From positions 1 through 64,000 of the forward strand of contig NZ_UQXD01000003.1 of NCBI RefSeq assembly GCF_900544955.1: a DNA stretch of 64,000 nt. The letters run 5' to 3'. The notes below the pieces were generated by a model. That model saw nothing but the letters and a program-made list of their open reading frames with translations. It did not search any database and had not been told where the DNA came from. A program made the translations under genes and the position numbers. Shown one piece after another: positions 45,341 to 52,994 of the stretch. Source of the stretch: an uncultured Oscillibacter sp. (lineage in GTDB: Bacteria > Bacillota > Clostridia > Oscillospirales > Oscillospiraceae). Within the stretch, counting starts at the first letter, position 1. Each line of letters opens with the position of its first letter.

Positions 45341-45372
45341 CAAGAGGCAGTTCCCTGCCCTCTTGTTTTTGC
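45341..45372. terminator. Hairpin after iclR
   Basis: ACAAGAGG-CAG pairs with CTG-CCCTCTTGT around TTCC (bulged C). Only three T follow on the minus strand, so termination of iclR may be partial. Confidence 0.5.
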
Positions 45373-45376
45373 GGCG

Positions 45377-46174
45377 TTACACCGGCACGGCCTGCTTACC
45401 CAGCGCGGCGGAGATTTGCGCCGCGGCCTCCTGTATCAGCTTCAGCTGTTCTTGGCAGTTCTCCAAATCCAGCTCCTGGCAGAGGCCGCCCATGGCAATG
45501 GCGCCGCAGACCTCTCCGGTATAGTTATAGAGCGGAACGCCGATTCCGTTGATGTTGGGCTGACTGGCCTGGGCATCCACGGCATATCCCCGCTGCACGG
45601 AGCGCTCGCATTCAGCCAGATAGGCTTCCGCAGAAGACGCCGGGCCGCTCTCCATATCAAAGTGCAGCATGCGGAGCAGCTGCTCCTGCCGCTTTTTGGA
45701 TTCCCACGCCACCAGCGCTCTGCCGGTCGCGCTGGTCTCCAGCCGGATTTGGGCCCCGATCCGCGTGTGGGTAAAGGTGAAATTGGCGCCGTCCACGCGG
45801 TCCAGAAATACGCCGTTCAGGTTTTCATTCAAAATGCCCAGATGTACGGTCAGCTTTGTCTTTTTCGCCAACTCCACCAGAAACGGATGCGCCGTTTTCC
45901 AGATATCCAGATTCCGCACCGCGGCCTGTCCGTATTCAAACATCCGGAACCCGATGTGAAACCGCTTTTCCTCATCCTCCCGGACAAACCGGTTGCTGGT
46001 CAGTGCCCGCATGAGCTGGTAGAGGCTGGACTTGGGAACGTCCACGTTCTCGCACAGCTCCGAAAACGTGCTTCCCGGATTTTCCAGCAAGTAATCCATG
46101 ACCTTTTCAATTTTCGAGAGTGCCGAAACACTGTATTCCCGCCGCTCCGCCATAGATGCATCACTCTTTTCCAT
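45377..46174 (-). CDS. IclR family transcriptional regulator
   Basis: 265 residues. N-terminal winged helix: SALSKIEKVMDYLLENPGSTFSELCENVDVPKSSLYQLMRALTSNRFV. C-terminal GAF-like effector domain from about 85 to 255, with TRIGAQIRLETSATGRALVAW and GYAVDAQASQPNINGIGVPLYNYTGEVCGAIAMGG, the usual ligand-pocket segments. The start at 46174 has AGGA 7 nt upstream; the ATG at 46204 lacks a ribosome-binding site. It lies directly before the dehydratase/TRAP operon and most likely controls it and itself. Confidence 0.92.
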   Translation of the reverse strand: MEKSDASMAERREYSVSALSKIEKVMDYLLENPGSTFSELCENVDVPKSSLYQLMRALTSNRFVREDEEKRFHIGFRMFEYGQAAVRNLDIWKTAHPFLVELAKKTKLTVHLGILNENLNGVFLDRVDGANFTFTHTRIGAQIRLETSATGRALVAWESKKRQEQLLRMLHFDMESGPASSAEAYLAECERSVQRGYAVDAQASQPNINGIGVPLYNYTGEVCGAIAMGGLCQELDLENCQEQLKLIQEAAAQISAALGKQAVPV

Positions 46175-46244
46175 GATCTGTCCTAAACGTACCAATTTCC
46201 CCATAAAAAGTCAATTCACATTTTTCACACAAATTCGCCCGTTT

Positions 46245-46277
46245 TTTGATATTTCACATAGTTTTTGAAATATCAAA
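46245..46277. promoter_or_regulatory. IclR-type operator upstream of iclR
   Basis: Perfect 11-bp inverted repeat TTTGATATTTC ... GAAATATCAAA with an 11-bp centre, about 71 bp upstream of the iclR start. It shares the TTTGATAT half-site with the 45302 palindrome, suggesting autoregulation. Confidence 0.68.
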
Positions 46278-46316
46278 CCAAGCAAAAGAGAGCCTCCCCG
46301 CTCCCCGTCATACCAA

Positions 46317-46355
46317 AGCCGGCGCCATGTACCATTGGTACATGGCGCCAGCTTA
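46317..46355. other. Long near-perfect palindrome between the amidohydrolase and iclR genes
   Basis: A 14-bp perfect arm (GGCGCCATGTACCA, 46321-46334) with its complement at 46336-46349, extended outward by a further AAGC/GCTT pairing after one mismatch, around a single central T. T-runs are weak on both sides. Could be a minus-strand terminator for the amidohydrolase or a binding site. The rest of 46278-46580 holds no gene I can support. Confidence 0.6.
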
Positions 46356-46580
46356 TCAAAAGTTTACCACGGAAGGGGCCTGTCGCGTTGCGTCTCCTGC
46401 CGCGCATGCCGCCGTGCCGGATGGCTCCATCCCCGGCGCACCAGCGCGTCTTTTCATTCCGCCATGTGCGGCGCGGTATGCAAAACCGCGGAATTTGCCG
46501 TCAGTCTTTCTCTCCCCTTTGTGCCGCGCAGATTTCCCAATAACGGCCTGCTGGGCATCCCCCGCGGCCTGCGCGCATTT

Positions 46581-48158
46581 TTACGCGTGAGACCACACGC
46601 ACACACCGTCCTTGTAGGTCTCCAGTACCCGTATCCCGCGGATGTCCGAGGCGGGGGTCTTCAGCGGATCGCCATCCAGCACGACGAAGTCGGCGCGCTT
46701 TCCGGGGGTAATGGTCCCCTTCTGATCCTCCTCAAAATACTGGTAGGCGCCATTCACCGTCACGGCCCGCAGCGCGTCCATCACGGATATCCGCTCCTCC
46801 GTCGCCAGCTCCACGCCGTTTCTGGTAATGCGGTTTGTTGCACACCAGAGCGTCTCGATGACGTTCGGATCGAGAATCGGCGTGTCCTGATGGAAGGTGA
46901 ACCGGACGCCCGCTTTCAGCGCACTGCCCGCGGCGCTTACGCGGCTCCCCCGCGCCTGGCCGAAATTGCGCAGGTGCACGTCTCCCCAATAGTAGGTATG
47001 CGCCACAAAAAAGGTGACCAAGGCGCCCAAGCCGGGGACACGCGCCAGCTGGTCCTCTTCCATCAGCTGCGCATGGACCACAAGCGGCCGCAGCTCTGCC
47101 AGCGCGGGATACTCCTTTTCCACGCGCTCCAGGCAGTCCAAATACTGCTGTGCGGCGGCGTCGCCGTTGCAGTGGCCGAGAATCTGGCAATGCATCTCCG
47201 CCGCCTTCCTGAAATTGGCCTCCACCGCCGCATCCGTCAGGGTGGGATAGCCGCAATAGCCGGGATCGTCCGCATAGGGCTTCCGCATCCAGGCCGTGCG
47301 CCCCTGGGGAGAGCCGTCCAGGAACATCTTGAGACCCGCCACCCGCATATGGTCGTCGGGCTTCAGATGCCCAAACCGTTCAAGGGCCTCTTCATAGGCA
47401 GGCGGGTCGATGTACATCCTCAAATCCACCTTCAGGAGACCCCGATCATAGATTTCCTGAAACAGGGGCAGGTGCTTTTTCCACACGATTCCATCCTGAA
47501 CCGTTGTGATGCCGTTGGACAGGTACATCTCCTGCGCCTTTACAAACGACTGGAAATACGCCTCCTCGCTGGGCTCCGGAAGCTTTGCAACATATTGGAA
47601 ATAGGCGTTTTCCTCCACATAGCCGGTCAGTTTTCCATCCGCCAGCCCAATCACCCCGCCCTCAGGCGCCGGCGTATCGGGGCGGATGCCCATCAGCGCC
47701 ATGGCCGCGGAATTCATCAGGGCCATGTGGCCGTTGGCGTGATGGATGAAGAGGGGGTTACGGGGCGCGATGGCGTCCAGCTCCTCCAGGGTGGGATTTT
47801 GAAACCCGGGCATGAAATTGTGGTCGTAGGCCCGGCCGATCACCCACTGACCCGGCTGGATGTGATTCGACTCGATAAACGTATCCAGGCGGCGTTTGAT
47901 CTCCTCCACGGAGGTCACGTCCCGCAGGGAGGCGCGAAGCAGCTTTTCAGCCAATTCAGACAGGTGCCCATGGCCGTCGATGAAGCCCGGCAGCATGGTG
48001 GCGCCGTTGAGATGGACCTCCTCACAGTCCCCGGCCCGCTCCCGAAGCGCCTCCGCACTTCCCAGGGCCAAAATTTTCCCATCCTCCACCAAGACCGCAT
48101 CGGCATACAGGGGATCCGCCATTGTCAAAATGGTACCGCCGTAAAAGAGAACCCGCAT
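46581..48158 (-). CDS. Amidohydrolase, YtcJ/NfdA-like
   Basis: 525 residues, metal-dependent amidohydrolase superfamily. MRVLFYGGTILTMADPLYADAVLVEDGKILALGS is the N-terminal beta-sandwich; LPGFIDGHGHLSELAEK carries the HxH metal site near residue 60. HHANGHMALMNSAAM, the AGLKMFLDGSPQGRTAWM segment and CNGDAAAQQYLDCLE (HxNG-like) match the YtcJ family; ITPGKRADFVVLDGDPL closes it. The family includes N-substituted formamide deformylases; substrate here unknown. The start at 48158 follows GGAGG with 8-nt spacing; the frame stays open 240 codons upstream by chance. May belong to the IclR regulon. Confidence 0.9.
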   Translation of the reverse strand: MRVLFYGGTILTMADPLYADAVLVEDGKILALGSAEALRERAGDCEEVHLNGATMLPGFIDGHGHLSELAEKLLRASLRDVTSVEEIKRRLDTFIESNHIQPGQWVIGRAYDHNFMPGFQNPTLEELDAIAPRNPLFIHHANGHMALMNSAAMALMGIRPDTPAPEGGVIGLADGKLTGYVEENAYFQYVAKLPEPSEEAYFQSFVKAQEMYLSNGITTVQDGIVWKKHLPLFQEIYDRGLLKVDLRMYIDPPAYEEALERFGHLKPDDHMRVAGLKMFLDGSPQGRTAWMRKPYADDPGYCGYPTLTDAAVEANFRKAAEMHCQILGHCNGDAAAQQYLDCLERVEKEYPALAELRPLVVHAQLMEEDQLARVPGLGALVTFFVAHTYYWGDVHLRNFGQARGSRVSAAGSALKAGVRFTFHQDTPILDPNVIETLWCATNRITRNGVELATEERISVMDALRAVTVNGAYQYFEEDQKGTITPGKRADFVVLDGDPLKTPASDIRGIRVLETYKDGVCVWSHA

Positions 48159-48744
48159 TTTTCTGACCTCCACTCTCATCATCGTCGGCAGAATTGTGTG
48201 AATCTGCATTTGCCGCCCCATCCTACCAAAGCACTGGAACCATCCATACTTTATAACGGGCTTTTCAGCGCTGTCAATGTACATTTGTAAAGACGCCTTT
48301 CCAAATTTGGAGGCGTGCCGCCCCTGCCCCATGCGCCAAAAAGGGGGGAATCTGACGGGGACGCTCCCTTTATGGGCGTATAAACCAAGAATCTGGAATT
48401 CATCGTGCACAATGGAGACATGGCCAGGCTTGTGGCAGGTGGGCCGCTGCATGTCAAGGGGGTGAACATCCGTGCAGTGAAAAGGAGGTGGGGACCCGGC
48501 GGGCAGCGAAACGGCGCCCCCGCTTTTGGGCAGATGTCCCAATCTCTGTGCCTGTCCGTTTTCTGGAAGGAAGTGGTGAAAAAGGGAATTGTCCGGCACA
48601 AAATGGCAAAGTTCTGCCGCCTCAGATGCCGTCAGAACATGCGCCGACTGGAAGCCGGGCGGCAGCAATTGTGTACATTCTATTAACAAATGATAATTAC
48701 AAATCGCTGATATTCGGGTATACTGAACAAAATTGAGGCGGATT
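48159..48744. other. Divergent intergenic region, amidohydrolase to Crp-like regulator
   Basis: 585 bp without a supportable gene. TTACAA (48697-48702), 16-bp spacer, TATACT (48719-48724) on the plus strand is a likely promoter for the Crp-like gene. TGTACATT occurs near both ends (about 48278 and 48673), a possible shared regulatory motif. A minus-strand frame crosses the whole gap but has no start signal or family resemblance. Confidence 0.45.
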
Positions 48745-49395
48745 ATGGTGGAAACTATGATGAAAAAGGCTGAGATTATGCCTCTCATTGAATATTTGGA
48801 GACGCTCCGCAGCGGAAAGGTCTCCGAGGAGATGATCCAGGCGCTGTGCGCCGCAGCATATGAAAAAAAGGTCAAGGCCGGGACGATTCTCGTCTATCCG
48901 GGAGAGGTTCTGGACCGGGACATCATCGGATTTGTGAAGCGGGGCTTTTGCAGGTGCTACTTTCTGGACAGCCGGGGGAACGACGTCACCCGGAGTTTTG
49001 TGCCGGAAAAGGACTTTGTGTTCACGGAGCTGCGGCTGATTGAAAAAGAGGCGCAGTTCACGGTAGAGACCAGCGAGGACTGCGAAATCATCATGCTGGA
49101 CCTGAAACGGCTGGTGCACACGGCCGGAAACAACCTGGAGCTGCAAAGCGAACTGTACCTCTACTACATCGCCGAACTGGAACAGATCATCAAGAAGATG
49201 GTGCTGCGGGATTCCACCTTTCTAATGGCGGACGCGCAGGAACGGTACCGGGAATTCTGCGAGCTGTTTCCGGAAATTGAAAAACGGGCAAAGAAGTATC
49301 AGGTGGCATCCTATCTCGGCATTACATCCGTCTCCCTCAGCCGCATTCGGAGAAAGATGAAGAATGCAAAAGAGGAGACGGCACGGGGGACATGA
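48745..49395 (+). CDS. Crp/Fnr family transcriptional regulator
   Basis: 216 residues. Cyclic-nucleotide-binding-like beta barrel (about 40-130: KKVKAGTILVYPGEVLDRDIIGFVKRGFCRCYFLD), a long helix, and a C-terminal helix-turn-helix QVASYLGITSVSLSRIRRKMK. The arginine/glutamate pair for cAMP is not obvious and there is no N-terminal Cys cluster as in FNR, so the signal is unknown. The start at 48745 has GAGG 6 nt upstream. The adjacent downstream symporter gene is a natural target. Confidence 0.88.
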   Translation: MVETMMKKAEIMPLIEYLETLRSGKVSEEMIQALCAAAYEKKVKAGTILVYPGEVLDRDIIGFVKRGFCRCYFLDSRGNDVTRSFVPEKDFVFTELRLIEKEAQFTVETSEDCEIIMLDLKRLVHTAGNNLELQSELYLYYIAELEQIIKKMVLRDSTFLMADAQERYREFCELFPEIEKRAKKYQVASYLGITSVSLSRIRRKMKNAKEETARGT

Positions 49396-49526
49396 GCGCC
49401 GTCCGGCCTGCCGCCGGCCCGGCTGCTGCGTTTCGGTATCCGCGCGGGATGCCGCTGCCTGCCTTTGGTTAAACGTCATGACGAAATGACTTTAACAAAT
49501 ATGTTTGTGGGAGGGTTTATTGGTTT

Positions 49527-50975
49527 ATGGAGATTATGACTGCAATCGCATGGCTGGGCGTAATGGTCCTGGTCGGTATGGTCCTGCGGGCAAAGGTCCC
49601 GTTCTTCCGGAAGAATCTGATTCCCGCAAGTGTCATCGCCGGTCTGCTGGGGTTTGTCCTGATGAACCTGAACGTGATTCCGGTTGCCTATGATTCCTAT
49701 AATGTCATCGTCGGGCAGCTCTTCACCTTCGTCTTCATCTCCATGGCCATGACCAACCACGACAAAAGCGGCGAGAAAGTTGACAAGAAGAGCGGCTCCG
49801 GCAAGTGGACCCTCCGCGGCATCCTGGGCATGGGCTCCTGGTGGGCCGTTCTGTACGGCACCACTCCCATCCTCGCCTACTTCCTGCTGAAGGTCGTTGG
49901 GAAGCCCTTCGGCATGGACCCCGTGTACGGCTTGCAGATTCCCTTCGCATTCTGCCAGGGCCCCGGCCAGTCGGTTGCGTACGGTGCGCAGATGGAGGCG
50001 GACGGCGTGGTAAACGCCGTCACCGTGGGTATGACGTTCGCCTCTATCGGCTTCCTGTTCGCCTTCGGCATCGGCATTCCCATGGCAAAGTACGGCATCA
50101 AGAAGGGACTGTGCTACGCCACCGGCGGCAAGATCAGCGATTCTGTCGCCGCCGGCGTGTTCCCCAGGGAGGAGCAAAAGCCCTACGGCAAGGTCACGAC
50201 CTATTCGGGCAATGTGGATACCCTGACGTTCCACGTGGCGCTGATCGGCCTGGGCTGGATTGTGGGCATCTATGCCGGTAAGCTGTGGCTTTTGATTCCC
50301 GGCTATGTCGGCAACTTGATGTCCGGTATGCTGTACTTCAACGGCATGTGCGTATCCTACGGCATCAAGGCCCTTTTGAAAAAGTACACCCATGTGATGG
50401 AATACGTGGACAGCGGCACACAGAACCGAATCAGCGGCATGGCCACCGACCTGATGGTGGTGGGCGCCTTCATGGGAATTGAGTTTGCCGTTATCAAGGA
50501 CTGGATCATTCCAATTCTGATCGTCTGCATTGTCGTCGCCGTCTTCACCTGGTTTGCAAGCCAGTGGTATTGCCAGCGGATCGGCGGCCCCTGCGACTTT
50601 GAGCGCACGCTGGGCATGTGGGGCGCCAACACCGGAACCGTTCCCAGCGGCCTTGCGCTGATCCGCATCGTCGACCCCGATCTCAAGGCCTCCGCCTCCA
50701 TGGAGATGGGGCCCATGAACCCCGTCAACAGCCTCGGCTCCAACATCATCCTGCCTGCGATTTTGACGTTCGCAGCCGGGGCATGCAGTTTTGACTACGT
50801 GCTGATCGCCTGTCTGGGCGTCTCTGCCGCCTATATGGTTTTCATCATCGCGGTGGGGGCCTTCGGCAAGAAGACTTACGACCTGCGCAAGGCGGAGCTC
50901 TATCCCGTCAGAGGAAACCTGCTGAGACCCGATCTGCAAAAAGCAGCGGATACACAGGCCGCTGCAAAGGAGTAG
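49527..50975 (+). CDS. Sodium:glutamate symporter-type transporter (GltS family)
   Basis: 482 residues, about 10-12 membrane segments. GltS-family landmarks: MTAIAWLGVMVLVGMVLRAKVPFFRKNLIPASVIAGLLGF at the start, the re-entrant GPGQSVAYGAQMEADG region and its second-half partner GANTGTVPSGLALIRIVDPDLKASASMEMGPMNPVNS. The family imports glutamate with Na+; related members may carry other dicarboxylates. Start at 49527 or 49536 (both possible). It follows the Crp-like gene by 130 bp and ends at a strong terminator. Confidence 0.88.
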   Translation: MEIMTAIAWLGVMVLVGMVLRAKVPFFRKNLIPASVIAGLLGFVLMNLNVIPVAYDSYNVIVGQLFTFVFISMAMTNHDKSGEKVDKKSGSGKWTLRGILGMGSWWAVLYGTTPILAYFLLKVVGKPFGMDPVYGLQIPFAFCQGPGQSVAYGAQMEADGVVNAVTVGMTFASIGFLFAFGIGIPMAKYGIKKGLCYATGGKISDSVAAGVFPREEQKPYGKVTTYSGNVDTLTFHVALIGLGWIVGIYAGKLWLLIPGYVGNLMSGMLYFNGMCVSYGIKALLKKYTHVMEYVDSGTQNRISGMATDLMVVGAFMGIEFAVIKDWIIPILIVCIVVAVFTWFASQWYCQRIGGPCDFERTLGMWGANTGTVPSGLALIRIVDPDLKASASMEMGPMNPVNSLGSNIILPAILTFAAGACSFDYVLIACLGVSAAYMVFIIAVGAFGKKTYDLRKAELYPVRGNLLRPDLQKAADTQAAAKE

Positions 50976-51007
50976 GCCTTGCCGGGAAACGGCATACGGA
51001 ATTTTAA

Positions 51008-51045
51008 GAGGGCGGTGCAGCAGCAAGCTGCACCGCCCTCTTTTT
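51008..51045 (+). terminator. Terminator of the GltS-type gene
   Basis: Perfect 14-bp stem (51008-51021 with 51027-51040), 5-nt loop, T5. Confidence 0.9.
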
Positions 51046-51118
51046 CATCGGCCCGATAAGTTTTTTATGGCAGGCGTTGGCCCGATGCCCGGGCCGCCCG
51101 GCTTCCCGCTCTGCAAGT

Positions 51119-52078
51119 CTACTTGGGCGCGGACCCGGCGGCGGGCGGCGCGGCGTTTGCCTGCCTCTCCGCGAGCACCGCAGGGAGCAGCGCCCCGCCC
51201 ACGATGATAACAGCGCCGATCACCTGGAGGAGGGACATGCGCTCCTGAAAGGCGAGGATTCCCACAATTCCGCCTACGACCACCTCCAGCGAGGAGAGAA
51301 TGCTGCAAACCGTCGTGTTGATATAAGCGGCGGCGTTTACGAAGGAGACGTTTGCAACCATTGTGCATAAAAATCCGAGGCAGAGTGCATGGATGAGGAC
51401 CATGGGCATGTGGGGGCCGTGGATGCTCTGGGCAATCTTGTGAAAATCCGTCAAAAAGGACAATCCGATTGCCGCGCCGAAAAAGCCGTAGACGAGCATG
51501 GTGTCTCTCCGATAGGTCTTTAAAAACAGCCTGGGAATCATCAGTTGCAGGGCAACGCCGAACCCGTTCACAAGCCCGGCGGCGATTCCAATGGAATCCA
51601 GCTGCCCGCCGGCGGTGCCAAATACGTTTGCCACAAGCGAGGCGCCGATGATACAGATCAAAATGACGGCCGCAGTCTGTGCGCGGAGTTTTTCTTTGAA
51701 AAACACAGCGCCTAAGACCACCACCCAGACGGGAGAGAGAAACATCAGCACCGTTGCAACAGCCACCGGAATCCGTTCCAGGGCGATTCCATACGCCACA
51801 AACCCAACCGCATAGGCGGCCAGACCGTAGTAAAAGCAGACGAGCAGGCCCTTGCCGTCAATCTTCAAACTGCCGGGGTCGGTCGCGGCCTTGAACAGGA
51901 AGAAGCCGATTCCCGCAAGAAGACACCGCAGAAACGAGATGTCGTAGCTTGAATACCCGACGGAGGACAACCCCCGCACAAAGATCCCCATGATCCCCCA
52001 CATGGCGGAGGCCATCACCGCCAGGAAAATTCCCTTCAGCGGGTTTTGCCCCATACGCAGTTCGTTTTCTTGACGCAT
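51119..52078 (-). CDS. EamA/DMT superfamily transporter
   Basis: 319 residues, ten predicted helices in two EamA repeats: GIFLAVMASAMWGIMGIFVRGLSSVGYSSYDISFLRCLLAGIGFFLF in the first; GLVNGFGVALQLMIPRLFLK and ILSSLEVVVGGIVGILAFQERMSLLQVIGAVIIVGGALL in the second. Family members export or import small metabolites; substrate unknown. The start at 52078 follows GGAG; the long upstream frame has no coding features. It is transcribed towards the GltS gene (convergent). Confidence 0.9.
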   Translation of the reverse strand: MRQENELRMGQNPLKGIFLAVMASAMWGIMGIFVRGLSSVGYSSYDISFLRCLLAGIGFFLFKAATDPGSLKIDGKGLLVCFYYGLAAYAVGFVAYGIALERIPVAVATVLMFLSPVWVVVLGAVFFKEKLRAQTAAVILICIIGASLVANVFGTAGGQLDSIGIAAGLVNGFGVALQLMIPRLFLKTYRRDTMLVYGFFGAAIGLSFLTDFHKIAQSIHGPHMPMVLIHALCLGFLCTMVANVSFVNAAAYINTTVCSILSSLEVVVGGIVGILAFQERMSLLQVIGAVIIVGGALLPAVLAERQANAAPPAAGSAPK

Positions 52079-52749
52079 CAAGCTCCATCCCCTTCTCTCC
52101 GGCGCCGCCGGCGGCAGTGCCCCGGTCCATGCTCCGGCTGCGGCATACAGGGCCCCCCGCTTTGCCGGATACAACCCTGGTGGAAATTTCCCTGTGAGGA
52201 ACCATGCGGAAGCAGCCATTGGAAGGCTCTCCCTCTTTGCCCTATAGTATAGAAATCTCGGAGGGGGAATGCATTTTCATTTGTTAAAATGCGGCGGCAA
52301 ATGTTGCAGAAGAACATGCAGCCGCAGGGGAACCCACTTTACAAGAGGAGGCCGGAGCCCCCTGCCAGGGCTCCAATGGACCCAAAACCGCGGCACCGCA
52401 GATACCGGTATCTCCCCCCGTCCAGATAGGACAAAGAGGCTCCTTCCAATTGCACGAAGCCTCTCTGCCGCCCAATTTCTTTTTGGACCCCCCGATCCAA
52501 TCGGGGCCCCGCTGTTCTTCCCCACCGGTCTCAGGCAGATTCCTGCGCAGGGCTGCCCTCGACCGAAGCGGATGGATGCAAACCCACCTCCTCCCTCCGG
52601 CCACAAGGCCCTGTATCGCCTTCCGGGCCGCATGACGCGGGCCGCCTCGCCGCCCTCTACGCTGGAGGGAAGCCAGCCGCCCCCTTTTACACGCGGTGTC
52701 AGGCAGGGATTTGAAGCAGCCCCCAAGCCCTGCATCTTCAAAAAAAGGA
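52079..52749. other. Long structured intergenic region, no gene recognised
   Basis: Successive inverted repeats lie between the DMT start and the tRNA terminator. They include GCATTTT/AAAATGC (near 52270), GCGGC..ATGTT/AACAT..GCCGC (about 52292-52330), GGAGCC/GGGCTCC (about 52352-52375), the palindrome GATACCGGTATC (about 52400-52411), AGAGGC/GCCTCT (about 52435-52468), and CCCCGAT/ATCGGGG (near 52495). I could not match it to RNase P, tmRNA, SRP, 6S or a known riboswitch. It could be a leader or a small RNA; the frames across it are not convincing. Confidence 0.45.
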
Positions 52750-52787
52750 AAACAAAAACGCTGCAATCTCAAGAGATTGCAGCGTTT
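52750..52787 (-). terminator. Terminator of tRNA-Arg
   Basis: AACGCTGCAATCTC pairs with its complement around AAGA, directly after the tRNA 3' end; T-rich tract on the minus strand. Confidence 0.85.
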
Positions 52788-52864
52788 TGGCACCCCGGAC
52801 CAGACTCTAACTGGTGGCCTGTCGCTTAGGAGGCGACCGCTCTATACAACTGAGCTACCGGGGC
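52788..52864 (-). tRNA. tRNA-Arg (anticodon CCU)
   Basis: 77 nt including an encoded CCA. Acceptor GCCCCGG pairs with CCGGGGT (G1-U72 at the end, G73 discriminator). D stem GCTC/GAGC, anticodon stem GTCGC/GCGAC with loop CTCCTAA (CCU, reads AGG), T stem ACCAG/CTGGT. The D-loop is AGTTGTATA, so position 19 is U instead of the nearly universal G. The T-loop is TTAGAGT, so position 56 is A instead of C. The two changes could restore a 19-56 Watson-Crick pair. Confidence 0.93.
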
Positions 52865-52994
52865 ATCTGTGGGAATCAGGTCTCCGGTCCCCCGGGCGGG
52901 AGAGACCTCTCCCGCCCGGGGCGGATACCAGGGGTATTGTACCCGATTTCCGGGGGACTGTCAATTCACACCGCCGGATTCCGGCGGAAAACCC

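Noticed and set aside
48159..48875. In-frame 240-codon extension upstream of the amidohydrolase
   Set aside because: Runs through an intergenic region and antisense to the Crp-like gene. A strong ribosome-binding site and the family N-terminus place the start at 48158.
52277..52741. 154-codon frame on the minus strand upstream of the DMT gene
   Set aside because: Low-complexity Gly/Arg/Pro sequence over a structured intergenic region, no ribosome-binding site, no recognisable fold.
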